Assembly: GCA_965365445.1 (NCBI GenBank)
Contig: CBDUBS010000104.1
Span: 1 to 11,822, forward strand
Length of the DNA stretch: 11,822 bases
Source of the DNA: CBDUBS01 sp965365445
GTDB taxonomy: Bacteria; Bacteroidota; Rhodothermia; Rhodothermales; DASSAV01
Direction of reading: 5' to 3'
A model generated the notes under the pieces. That model ran no database searches and was not told where the DNA came from. It worked only from the letters and a program-made list of their open reading frames with translations. Shown one piece after another: positions 1-8,110 of this stretch; within the stretch, counting starts at the first letter, position 1; every line of letters starts with the position of its first letter. The position numbers and the translations under genes are program-made.

Positions 1-1200
1 GCGCCAGCCGACGTTCCAGATGTCCGTAAGGGAAGGGTCGCTGCCGGAGAAGGAAGCCCGTTCCTCGAAAGGATAGGCCGTGAAGGTACTGTAGAGATCG
101 TGAAGCACCAGCGGCTGGTCGGCGGTTTCGATGTCGAGCTGGAGATACCGGTAAGTGCGCCACCAGAGCGGGCGGAAATGGCGGCGCTCTCCCCCGTCGA
201 ACAGGATCTCGTCGTGATAGCCCCGGATGGTTTTCCCTTCGGTGGAGTCGCGGTGGCCTTTGCGCCCTTCGGCATCGAACAGGGCTTCGGCATAGGTAAG
301 GCGAAGCGAAGCGCCCCGACCGCCGGAAGCGGTCAGTTCGGGGTAGGCCGTAACGAGATGGGATTGGTCCAGCAGCAAGGTTGCCCGCGAGCCGGCCGGA
401 ATGACGAGGTCTTTTTCTCCCGCCAGGAAGCCGCCGTCCGCCTCGAGGCCGGTCTGCCGCTCGATTTCGGGTATCCGGATGACCCGTTCCTCCATGAGCG
501 GGATGTCGCGGGGCACGAGTTTCCAACCGAGGTAAATGTCGTGGTTGTGGCCCCACTTCGGGACCGCCTGCCGGAGGGGCTGCGCCGGTTTCCAGTCGGC
601 ATCGGAGTATTCGAGGGTTTCCCAGCCCCAGGGGTAGCTGCTCGCGTCGAGCCGTTCGCCCGGGCCGACAACAATGTACACGTTCCCGAGGGCTTTACGA
701 TCAACCGGGATGGGCGCGTAAGCCGGATCGGGAAGCACCTTCCACCCTTCCCCGGTATTCACAACGGATTCAGCCTCCGTGTCGCCCTGCATCAGGAAGG
801 CGGTGCGAAAGGTGATCTGGGCTACCGGGCGGTATTCGGCATAGTTCCACACAACGGCGGCAAGGACGTTTTTCCCCGGCCGGAGGTGCCGGGCCAGGTC
901 GATGGTTTCGTAGTGCCAGTACTCCAGGTCGCCGCGAGCCGGACCGCTGACAACCGGCGTACCGTTGACGAACAGCCGGTAGCGGTTATCGGCGGAAACG
1001 TGAACGACAAAGCGCTCCGGAACGGCCGGCAGGTCGAACGTTTTCCGGAAGTGATAAACGCCGAAGCCGTTCGGCTCCGCGTCGGGGGGAGCAATCCAAC
1101 GGGCGGGCCAGTCGCCGGCCTTCAGCGCCGGGTTGACGGAGGGCTGGGCCGAAAGGGAAGGCACGGCCAGGAAGGCGAATAGGAAAAACAGGACCGGCAT
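1..1200 (-). CDS. Alpha-L-rhamnosidase-like protein, GH78 type (N-terminal 400 residues, cut by window edge)
   Basis: The reading frame is open without a stop from an ATG at 1198-1200 to position 1, giving 400 codons; the C-terminal part lies outside the window. Residues 1-18 form a signal peptide (MPVLFFLFAFLAVPSLSA), so the protein is exported to the periplasm or cell surface. Residues about 45-130 resemble the N-terminal beta-sandwich of bacterial rhamnosidases (motifs SADNRYRLFVNG, GPARGDL, LRPGKNVLAAVVWN). The segment RPLWWRTYRYLQL followed by SDPSLTDIWNVGWR near residue 395 is the usual lead-in to the GH78 (alpha/alpha)6 catalytic domain. That domain, with its catalytic acids, is not visible, so activity cannot be judged. 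GH78 enzymes remove terminal alpha-L-rhamnose from glycans and glycosides. The gene starts 24 bp after the flavoprotein gene and is probably cotranscribed with it. The family is fairly sure; the substrate is inferred. Confidence 0.85.
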   Translation of the reverse strand, partial: MPVLFFLFAFLAVPSLSAQPSVNPALKAGDWPARWIAPPDAEPNGFGVYHFRKTFDLPAVPERFVVHVSADNRYRLFVNGTPVVSGPARGDLEYWHYETIDLARHLRPGKNVLAAVVWNYAEYRPVAQITFRTAFLMQGDTEAESVVNTGEGWKVLPDPAYAPIPVDRKALGNVYIVVGPGERLDASSYPWGWETLEYSDADWKPAQPLRQAVPKWGHNHDIYLGWKLVPRDIPLMEERVIRIPEIERQTGLEADGGFLAGEKDLVIPAGSRATLLLDQSHLVTAYPELTASGGRGASLRLTYAEALFDAEGRKGHRDSTEGKTIRGYHDEILFDGGERRHFRPLWWRTYRYLQLDIETADQPLVLHDLYSTFTAYPFEERASFSGSDPSLTDIWNVGWR

Positions 1201-1224
1201 GGCTCAGGTTGAAGGTTGCTCAGG

Positions 1225-2841
1225 TCAGTTCGGTAATTTCAGGATCTGCCCTCGCGCTTCCAGGCGCTCCCGCAGGAGGCGTTGATCCACGTTCTGCACC
1301 GGCACGCCCTCCTCCAGCGCCACGGCAGCGGCTATGCCGGCGCTTTCGCCCAGAACCATCCAGGTAGGCTCCACGCGTATCGAGGACATGGCGACATGGG
1401 ACGAGGACATCGCTACCGGCACGAGCAGGTTGTCGCACGATCCGGCGGCGGGTATGATACTCCGATAAGGTACATGATAAGCGATTCCGAGCTTGTTTAC
1501 CCGCGTCTCGTCCGGAAAGATCGTGCCCTCGTTGATGAAGCCGCCGTTTCTCGTGAGGATGCGTTGCACGTCGTGCGAGTCAATCGGGAAAGACGCTACT
1601 CCCACCGGGTCAGGCTTTTCGCGTTTTTCCAATACGTCGGCCTGGGTTATCATATATGCTCCTTCCATGCGACGTCCTTCGCGAACATAGAGTACGGGCG
1701 GGAAGTGACCGTACTCCGCGAATTCATCCTTAGCGTACCCCAGTTGTTGCATCCGGTCCCTGATCTTTTCCGGTACTGCCGGATCGGTCGTCAGAAAGTA
1801 AAGAAAGCCTTCCGTATAGCTTTTGTGATCCTCCCACATGGCCTGCCGTCTCCTGTAGTCCGCTTCCGGATAGTCCCAGTTCTCGCCTACCAGACCGAGG
1901 GAAATCTGTCCGCCGATGCTGTTGTTTCCATCGAGCTTGTTGCCGGGAACGGGATACATATCGAATGCAATGCGGTAATCCGGATTCGCCTGGTAGAAAC
2001 GGCGTAGCAACTCGTACCGGGCGGGGTCATAATCCGCCGGCCGGGTAAACGGCACGCGGTTATCCGGCTGATCCGAAAGCATGAGGCGGAAGCTGTACAC
2101 CATGACCCCGCGATCTCCCTGGCCTTCGGGAGTCAACGCCCGGCCCGACATCAACGGCAGCAACCTGCCCTGCGCATCCAGAGCGGAGACGTTGTCCACG
2201 GCATCCTTGGGATACCTTGCGCCGGCCAGCGATTCACCAAATTCATCGCGGCCTTCGCGGCCGACTCGGTAAGGAACCCTGGCCGCAGCAAGCAAGTCGC
2301 CTTCGTATGTCCCGTCGATGAACATGCGCCCGGAATACGTTTTTCCGGTGTGGGTGCGAATGCTTCTGATGGATACGCCGTCCATATCGGCGCCGGTGAG
2401 GTGCTCTTGCAGGACTACATCTACACCGACTTCATCGAGCATAGCCTCGAATACCCTTTCGGCAACGTGCGGCTCCCAGGTCCAGGGAACCCCGTTGGTG
2501 TCGTCTACCTTGTAGGGCAGCTCGACACCTCTATCTTCGTAGTCCTTTTCGATGCGCCGGTAAAATTCCTTGAACAGCCCTCCCATGCTCTCGCGATACA
2601 TCTGGTTCGAGTCGCTGAACCCCATTCCACCGCTTATTATGCCTCCTACGAGTGGAAGCGGCTCAACCAGCAGCACCGATTGCCCTTCGCGAGCCGCCGC
2701 TACGGCCGCAAGCACGCCCCCCGGCGTAGCGCCGTAAACGATCACGTCATAGGAGTTATTCGGGGTATGTCTGGAGGTGTTCGCGCCGATGCATCCGGCG
2801 GCAAGCAAAGCGAGGAACGAGAGCGTCAGTGTCAGTCGCAT
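1225..2841 (-). CDS. FAD-dependent oxidoreductase with lipoprotein signal (FAD_oxidored / PF12831 type)
   Basis: This is a 538-residue protein starting at the ATG at 2839-2841; a GTG three codons upstream (2848-2850) is possible but less likely. Residues 1-17 form a lipoprotein signal ending in LLAAGC, with Cys17 the expected lipidated residue. Residues 31-61 form the FAD-binding beta-alpha-beta fold (YDVIVYGATPGG, then VLLVEP with the ribose-binding Glu). The family pattern continues with FIDGTYEGDLLAAARV in the middle and MSSIRVEPTWMVLGESAG near the C-terminus. The length is normal and the frame intact. Proteins of this family are frequent in polysaccharide-utilisation loci, but their reaction is mostly undefined. 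The position between susD and the rhamnosidase gene suggests oxidation of a sugar or aglycone released from the same glycan, which is inference. There is no twin-arginine motif, so the protein would be exported unfolded by Sec and load FAD outside the cytoplasm. Confidence 0.9.
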   Translation of the reverse strand: MRLTLTLSFLALLAAGCIGANTSRHTPNNSYDVIVYGATPGGVLAAVAAAREGQSVLLVEPLPLVGGIISGGMGFSDSNQMYRESMGGLFKEFYRRIEKDYEDRGVELPYKVDDTNGVPWTWEPHVAERVFEAMLDEVGVDVVLQEHLTGADMDGVSIRSIRTHTGKTYSGRMFIDGTYEGDLLAAARVPYRVGREGRDEFGESLAGARYPKDAVDNVSALDAQGRLLPLMSGRALTPEGQGDRGVMVYSFRLMLSDQPDNRVPFTRPADYDPARYELLRRFYQANPDYRIAFDMYPVPGNKLDGNNSIGGQISLGLVGENWDYPEADYRRRQAMWEDHKSYTEGFLYFLTTDPAVPEKIRDRMQQLGYAKDEFAEYGHFPPVLYVREGRRMEGAYMITQADVLEKREKPDPVGVASFPIDSHDVQRILTRNGGFINEGTIFPDETRVNKLGIAYHVPYRSIIPAAGSCDNLLVPVAMSSSHVAMSSIRVEPTWMVLGESAGIAAAVALEEGVPVQNVDQRLLRERLEARGQILKLPN

Positions 2842-2948
2842 AAGGAACACGCGATGTGTTTGGAGAAAAGCGGGGTTTAACCGGAATCAACGTCCGATCC
2901 CCGGCGAGGCAACCATGTAATTGCCTGGAGTGGAAACAAGGAACGCCG

Positions 2949-2994
2949 CGATTCCGATACAGGGGAAGAAACCGGGTGCGGCGAATCGGAATCG
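2949..2994. repeat. Inverted repeat in the susD-flavoprotein gap
   Basis: The 169-bp gap 2842-3010 holds a perfect 10-bp inverted repeat, CGATTCCGAT at 2949-2958 and ATCGGAATCG at 2985-2994, separated by 26 nt. A second, weaker pair (AGGCAA 2907-2912 and TTGCCT 2921-2926, 8-nt loop) lies downstream on the minus-strand transcript. Neither is followed by a T-run on the minus strand, so they are not intrinsic terminators. They could be RNA-processing or stabilising stems that set a different expression level for susC/susD and the downstream enzymes, or they could be chance. Confidence 0.35.
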
Positions 2995-3010
2995 GTGCGA
3001 GGCACGGTTA

Positions 3011-4498
3011 TCAATAGCCAGGGTTCTGGTCCGTCGCCGGATCGAGCGCGTCGTTGAAGTTCAGCTCTCCGAGCGGGATAGGCCAGAGGTAATGCTTTTC
3101 AGCGATTTGAATTCCCCGGTTCTCGAGAATCCTCTCGGCTGCCGTACCCGTCCGTTTGAGTACATGCCAGCGTTTGCCCTCGAAGATGAACTCGTAGGCG
3201 TGCTCCATGAGGACCGTATCGATGAAACTGTCCAGAGAGTTGAAGTCGCCCGGCTGAAAGTCGACCTCGGAAGGGGCGGCGGGATTTTTTCCGTAGGCTC
3301 TCCGGTGCACCTTATTCAACGCCTCGATGGCTTCGGGGGTTGGCGCTCCGGCTGCTCGCGCAGCCGCTTCGGCGTAGAATAGTAATACCTCTGCGTAGCG
3401 GTAGATAGGCATATCGTTACCAGCATTATGCCCGGTGGCTGCGTTCTGATCGATGTACTTCTTGCTTACCATCGTATTCGGACCCAGCCCGAAATTGATG
3501 TTGTCGAACAGTTGTTTTCGGAGGTCCGCGTCGTTCCAGTTTTTGAAAAAGGGGTCGGTTTTCACGGTGTAATGCGCGTAGGCCCCCCCAAAATTGTACA
3601 ACTTGGTATTCGGATGATTCAGCACCCAGAGCATGTAGTTGCCCAGACCGGGCTGGCGAGCATACTTGATGTAAAAGATCTCCTCCGTCGAGGTGAGTAG
3701 TTCCGGTCCAAAAATCTTGAGCTGGATGTCGGAGATGGTCTGGATTGGCACCAGAGCGTATTTGCCGGACTGGATGACTTCCGCGGCCTTGTTGCGCGCA
3801 TCGGCGTACCGGCCAAGATGCAGGTATACATCAGCCAGCATGGTCTTGGCGGCGTACCGGGTTGGCCTGCCGATTTGCGACTGGGACTCCGGGAGGACGG
3901 CTTCGGCAACCAGTAGATCCGCGACGATCAGGTCATATACTTCGCTTTCTGAACTTTTGGGCAAGGCCAGAAGGGACATATTGGCCTCCGTGCGGAGAGG
4001 GATTCCTCCCCAGTTCTTAACGAGATGAAAATAGCCCAACGCGCGCATGAACTTCGCTTCGGCAACGTATCGGTCGATATCGGCCTGGCTGATGGATTTG
4101 CCGTTCGGTGCGTTCGAGATGACGAGGTTGGCATCGCGAATGCTCAGGTAGAACATGTTCCAGTAGGCCACGCCCCGGTTGATGTTGGTCGTGTTCAGGC
4201 CCTGGAAGTCGTTATACTGAGCCCGACTGCCGCGGCCGTATCCCCAGTCGGCGTGGCTGTCGAGCACGGCGATGTAATCGGGATAGTTTATTGTGTGGTA
4301 GGGCAAATAAATCGCATTAACGGCGGTTTCCACTTCTTCTGCCGTGTTGTAGAAGGTCTCGACGGCTACTGACCGGGGTTCTTCCGTCAGGAGGTCGTCG
4401 CAACCCGAGGCCGCCAGCCACGTGATAAGGACTATAGAGAGAATACCTGCCGAGGAGCGAAGCGGCCCGGCCTGTGATGCTTTATGGGTGTTTTTCAT
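3011..4498 (-). CDS. SusD/RagB-family glycan-binding outer-membrane lipoprotein
   Basis: This is a 495-residue surface lipoprotein that binds glycan and caps its SusC partner. I placed the start at the ATG at 4496-4498 because it is followed directly by a lipoprotein signal (hydrophobic SIVLITWLAAS, with Cys33 in LAASGC). The frame is open further upstream, but that extension runs into the end of susC and does not look like a protein N-terminus. Family signatures are present: TFYNTAEEVETAVNAIY after the signal, RYVAEAKFMRALGYFHLVKNWGGIP (residues about 143-167; first TPR region), RYAEVLLFYAEAAARA near residue 377, YEFIFEGKRWHVLKR near 445, and the C-terminal WPIP and QNPGY. The gene lies 50 bp after susC, the standard paired arrangement, so the two products almost certainly form one complex. 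Nothing is broken. The ligand is not predictable from sequence alone; the neighbouring rhamnosidase suggests a rhamnose-containing glycan. Confidence 0.95.
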   Translation of the reverse strand: MKNTHKASQAGPLRSSAGILSIVLITWLAASGCDDLLTEEPRSVAVETFYNTAEEVETAVNAIYLPYHTINYPDYIAVLDSHADWGYGRGSRAQYNDFQGLNTTNINRGVAYWNMFYLSIRDANLVISNAPNGKSISQADIDRYVAEAKFMRALGYFHLVKNWGGIPLRTEANMSLLALPKSSESEVYDLIVADLLVAEAVLPESQSQIGRPTRYAAKTMLADVYLHLGRYADARNKAAEVIQSGKYALVPIQTISDIQLKIFGPELLTSTEEIFYIKYARQPGLGNYMLWVLNHPNTKLYNFGGAYAHYTVKTDPFFKNWNDADLRKQLFDNINFGLGPNTMVSKKYIDQNAATGHNAGNDMPIYRYAEVLLFYAEAAARAAGAPTPEAIEALNKVHRRAYGKNPAAPSEVDFQPGDFNSLDSFIDTVLMEHAYEFIFEGKRWHVLKRTGTAAERILENRGIQIAEKHYLWPIPLGELNFNDALDPATDQNPGY

Positions 4499-4548
4499 CG
4501 GATATGTTCCAGGGTATGATAACGGAGTAAGCCAGGGAAGGTCCGCTG

Positions 4549-7500
4549 CTACAAGCCGGCGCGAATGCCGAACGTGATGGATTTCGCCACGGGATAGGAG
4601 TAGTGATCGATGCCCAGATCGATACCGCCGCCTCTGGAACTGATTTCCGGATCCCACCAGGAGTAATTGGTGAGCGTCAGCAGGTTCTGGCCGCTCACAT
4701 ACACCTGGAGGTTTCGCATCCAGTTTGCTTTCATCAGGTGAACGGGGACGCTGTAGGCCAACTGGATATTTTTCAGCCTCAAGAACGAACCGTCCTCAAC
4801 CCATCGGTCCGAGGGATTGGTCGTGGTGCGCCGGCTGACGATAGGGAATCGGGCATCCGTATTCTCGGGCGACCAGTTATCGAGGAACACTTCCCGGGGC
4901 ATGTTGAGCCCCTGCCCGTAGTCAATGGTGCTGGCGACCGAGCTTACATTGAAGATGTCGTTCCCATACACACCCTGTACGAAAACGGAAAGTTCGAAAT
5001 TCTTGTACGAAGCCGCCGAACCAAAACCGTAGATGAAATCCGGATTGGGATTTCCAATATAGGTTTTGTCATTCGCATCGACCGTGCCGTCTCCGTTGAG
5101 GTCTTTGTACTTGAACTGGCCGGCATCGGTATACCCATCGACTTCGTACCCCCAGAACTGACCTATGGGCCGTCCTTCCCTGAGTATCCCGACGTTATCC
5201 TGCATCACCAACACGTTCACCGATCCGGTCAGGATGTCTTCTCCGTTATAAAGGTTCACCACCTTGTTGCGGTTGATACCGACATTGGTCTCAACGTCCC
5301 ACATGAAATCTTTCGTTGAGATGAGGTCGGCGTTGATTCCCAGCTCGAAGCCTCTGTTTCGGACCTTGCCTACATTCTGAATGGTTGTAGAAAAGCCTGT
5401 CGATGTGGGCAGCCTCACCGTATTGAGCAGGTCGCGGGTATTCTTTACATAGTAATCGAGCGTCAGGAAGATGCGCTCGTTCAGCAACGCGGCATCCATA
5501 CCGAAGTCGATCTGTTCCGTGGTTTCCCACTTCAGCGTGCCGGGCAACCTCGTGCTGGGTGAAAACGCAGTGTACAGTTCATCGCCGAACACCGTATTCC
5601 CGCTCGATAGTTGGTTGAGTGTCGTGTACGGACTGATGGCCTGGCTGCCGGTCAGGCCCCAACTCGTCCTCAGTTTCAGATCGCCTATCCATTTGTTCTC
5701 GGGAAAAAACGCCTCCTCGGAAACTCGCCAGGCAAAAGCACCCGAGGGGAAATACCCCCACTTGTTTCCCGGGCTGTACCTGGAGGAGCCGTCCGCCCGA
5801 ATCGAAGCCGTGATGAGGTATCTGTCGTTGAAGTTGTAATTGACGCGTCCCAGATAAGACAGGATTACGGATCTGGCATACCCGGAGCCCGGAATGCCGG
5901 GAGTAGCCGCCGCATTGAGATCATACGTCCGGAACGCATCGCTGAGAAACCCGGAACCGCTGCCGGAAAGAAACGTCGTGAGGAACTCCTGGTAGGTGAA
6001 CCCTGCCACCGCAGAGATTTTGTGGCGTTCGCTGAACGTATCGTTGTACGAGATCGTGTTTTCGCTCAGCAGGCTGCGGCTGTTGGATGTAGACACACTG
6101 GCATTGCCGGACGAATTGATATACTGCCGCGTCGTGTAGGAATCGTTGCGGTCGTCCCTGTTTTCCATACCTCCGGATACTTTGATGGCTACTTCCGGAA
6201 TCGGTTTGTACACCAGGGCGGCGTTAGCGAGCAATACGTTAGCCTTAATCTCTGCAAATTGCTCGTTGATCTGATTGAGCGGATTCCTCAGATCAACGGC
6301 TACGAAGGGAAATGCCTGAGACAATACCGTATACGTACCGTCCGGATTGTAGGGCTCCGAAAGCGGAGAAGCCGACAATGCCGCATTAATCATGGAATTG
6401 CCACGCTGACCGCCCCCATTATCTTTCCTTTCCGTCTGGAGATTGCTGAACGTGCTCGCGAGGTTGACGGAAAACTTGCTGCTAATGGTATGGTCGAAAT
6501 TGGTGCGCAGGGCATACCGGTTATAGTCGCTACCGGGGATGATTCCTTCCTGTGCGGCCACACTTCCCGAAACGGAAAACCGGGTATTCGTATTGCCCCC
6601 GCTTATGTTCAGCGCCGAAGTAAGCATGGGAGCCTGACGGAAAATGAAGTCCTGCCAGTCGAATCCCTCACCGAAGCTCGCAATCTGGTCTTCGGTGAAG
6701 TAGGGTTGCAGCTTGTCATTCTTCGCCTGAAGGTTCATCAACTGGGCGTACTCCTGAGCGTTCATCAATTCCAGTTTCTTCCTCAGCGATTGCACTCCGT
6801 AACTCGATTCAAAATCGACCCGTGTACGGCCCGCGGCTCCCTGTTTAGTGGTTATTACCACGACGCCGTTAGCGCCGCGCGAGCCGTAGATGGCAGTTGC
6901 CGAGGCATCCTTCAGAATCTCCATGCTCTGGATATCCGTCGTGTTGAGGTGCGTAGGGCTTCCGGATAGGGGGAACCCATCGATCACATAGAGCGGCTCG
7001 TTTCCACCCTGAATGGAGTTGGAGCCCCGGATGCGCACGCTGGGACCCGTTCCCGGAGCCCCGGTCGATTGGATGACCTGAACGCCGGGAGCCCGACCGG
7101 CAAGGGCGTGCAGGAGGCTGGTGGTCGGCAGTATGGATATATCCTCGCCTTTGACCGAAGCAATGGAACCCGTAAGGTCGGCCCTCTGGACGGTCCCGTA
7201 TCCGATGACGACGACTTCTTCCAGGCCCGCCACGTCTTCACGCAGGGTAAAGTTGACCTCGGTAGGCTGGTTGTCCGAAACCGAAACGTCCGAAACGATC
7301 TGGGATTGGTAGCCGATGATGCTGGCCTGGAGGCGGTACACTCCCGGCTCGACATCCTCGATCAGGTAGCGCCCGTCGGCGTCCGTCGCAGCGCCCTGCG
7401 TCGTGCCGACAATGACCACATTGACGCCGGGTAACGTTTCGTTCGTCACCTGATCGAAGACGCGCCCCGTGATCGACCCCGGCGCCATCAACGGCGCCGG

Positions 7501-7986
7501 CTGCGGCTCGGTGATGTGAATGACGGGGATCTCCCGTTCCGTCAAAATGAGCTGCCCACCGGCCGTAATTTTCAGGGCCAGAGGTTTATCGCGGAGGATT
7601 TCATGTATGGCCTGAAGGACGGTTGTTTCACTGAACGCAGCCGTAATGTGCTCGTCGGCGACTATCTTGTTGTCGCCATACACGAGCTTCAACCCACCGG
7701 CTTCCGAAATGCTTCGCAGGGCTTCTATAATGGGAACGTCTTCCAGGGTCAACGAAATAACGGTATTGAGCCGCGGCAGGTTACGTTCGAGGGGGGAAAG
7801 CTTCTGCATGTGGGAATCCTGGAGTATTGCAGGATTCTGAGATACGGCCGCTTCCTGAGCCTCTACCTGGAGAGGCAAAAGCCATAACGGCGCCAGGGCC
7901 ACGGTAAGCAGCCACACAGGCACGACGTCGACGCCCCCGAGGTTGGCTTTTCCGCCGTACGACACATGATCCATTCGCTCTACCAT
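4549..7986 (-). CDS. SusC/RagA-family TonB-dependent transporter with STN signalling domain
   Basis: This is a 1145-residue outer-membrane importer driven by TonB. Domains in order are: signal peptide (hydrophobic stretch about 21-43, cleavage likely after VEA); STN domain about 73-150; carboxypeptidase-regulatory-like beta sandwich about 170-250 (GSITGRVFDQ, LPGVNVVIVGT, DADGRYLIEDV); EEVVVIGYGTV about 255-266; plug about 267-382 with YVIDGFP and the DASATAIYGSRGANGVV signature; then a long beta barrel ending SITFGIRAGL. The STN domain marks it as a transducer that contacts a FecR-type anti-sigma factor, and one is encoded just upstream. I chose the ATG at 7984-7986 because a GGAGG lies 10 nt before it and the signal peptide then has a reasonable length. 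Upstream in-frame ATGs (8068-8070 and 8059-8061) would add a non-signal-like extension. The 124-bp gap to the anti-sigma gene is a plausible site for the sigma-dependent promoter, though I could not identify one. Confidence 0.95.
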   Translation of the reverse strand: MVERMDHVSYGGKANLGGVDVVPVWLLTVALAPLWLLPLQVEAQEAAVSQNPAILQDSHMQKLSPLERNLPRLNTVISLTLEDVPIIEALRSISEAGGLKLVYGDNKIVADEHITAAFSETTVLQAIHEILRDKPLALKITAGGQLILTEREIPVIHITEPQPAPLMAPGSITGRVFDQVTNETLPGVNVVIVGTTQGAATDADGRYLIEDVEPGVYRLQASIIGYQSQIVSDVSVSDNQPTEVNFTLREDVAGLEEVVVIGYGTVQRADLTGSIASVKGEDISILPTTSLLHALAGRAPGVQVIQSTGAPGTGPSVRIRGSNSIQGGNEPLYVIDGFPLSGSPTHLNTTDIQSMEILKDASATAIYGSRGANGVVVITTKQGAAGRTRVDFESSYGVQSLRKKLELMNAQEYAQLMNLQAKNDKLQPYFTEDQIASFGEGFDWQDFIFRQAPMLTSALNISGGNTNTRFSVSGSVAAQEGIIPGSDYNRYALRTNFDHTISSKFSVNLASTFSNLQTERKDNGGGQRGNSMINAALSASPLSEPYNPDGTYTVLSQAFPFVAVDLRNPLNQINEQFAEIKANVLLANAALVYKPIPEVAIKVSGGMENRDDRNDSYTTRQYINSSGNASVSTSNSRSLLSENTISYNDTFSERHKISAVAGFTYQEFLTTFLSGSGSGFLSDAFRTYDLNAAATPGIPGSGYARSVILSYLGRVNYNFNDRYLITASIRADGSSRYSPGNKWGYFPSGAFAWRVSEEAFFPENKWIGDLKLRTSWGLTGSQAISPYTTLNQLSSGNTVFGDELYTAFSPSTRLPGTLKWETTEQIDFGMDAALLNERIFLTLDYYVKNTRDLLNTVRLPTSTGFSTTIQNVGKVRNRGFELGINADLISTKDFMWDVETNVGINRNKVVNLYNGEDILTGSVNVLVMQDNVGILREGRPIGQFWGYEVDGYTDAGQFKYKDLNGDGTVDANDKTYIGNPNPDFIYGFGSAASYKNFELSVFVQGVYGNDIFNVSSVASTIDYGQGLNMPREVFLDNWSPENTDARFPIVSRRTTTNPSDRWVEDGSFLRLKNIQLAYSVPVHLMKANWMRNLQVYVSGQNLLTLTNYSWWDPEISSRGGGIDLGIDHYSYPVAKSITFGIRAGL

Positions 7987-7996
7987 TTCGGAATAC

Positions 7997-8001
7997 CCTC
8001 C
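7997..8001 (-). promoter_or_regulatory. Shine-Dalgarno-like site of susC
   Basis: On the minus strand GGAGG (within GGAGGG, 7996-8001) lies 10 nt before the ATG at 7984-7986. It decides the susC start over two upstream in-frame ATGs. No comparable site is seen before susD, the flavoprotein, the anti-sigma gene or the rhamnosidase gene, as is common in Bacteroidota. Confidence 0.6.
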
Positions 8002-8110
8002 AGGCTGGTTTGTTTTACTCCTACAGGTTCGCGACGCGGCGTCCCTTCGAGATAATGCCATGACGATCACGATTAGTTTTTAAGAATCAGCTACTCGTAC
8101 CAATAGGGCT

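Noticed and set aside
100..1182. Long plus-strand open frame (360 codons) opposite the rhamnosidase gene
   Set aside because: It is antisense to a frame with a signal peptide and clear GH78-type motifs. Its translation shows no family pattern, and high GC commonly opens such antisense frames.
4499..4657. Upstream extension of the susD frame into the end of susC
   Set aside because: The lipoprotein signal begins at the ATG at 4496-4498; the extension is rich in Arg/His/Ser, reads across the susC 3' end in another frame, and would bury the signal peptide.
5611..6969. Long plus-strand open frame (452 codons) opposite susC
   Set aside because: It is antisense to the well-supported beta-barrel region of SusC; the translated sequence is low in recognisable motifs and is a codon-use shadow.
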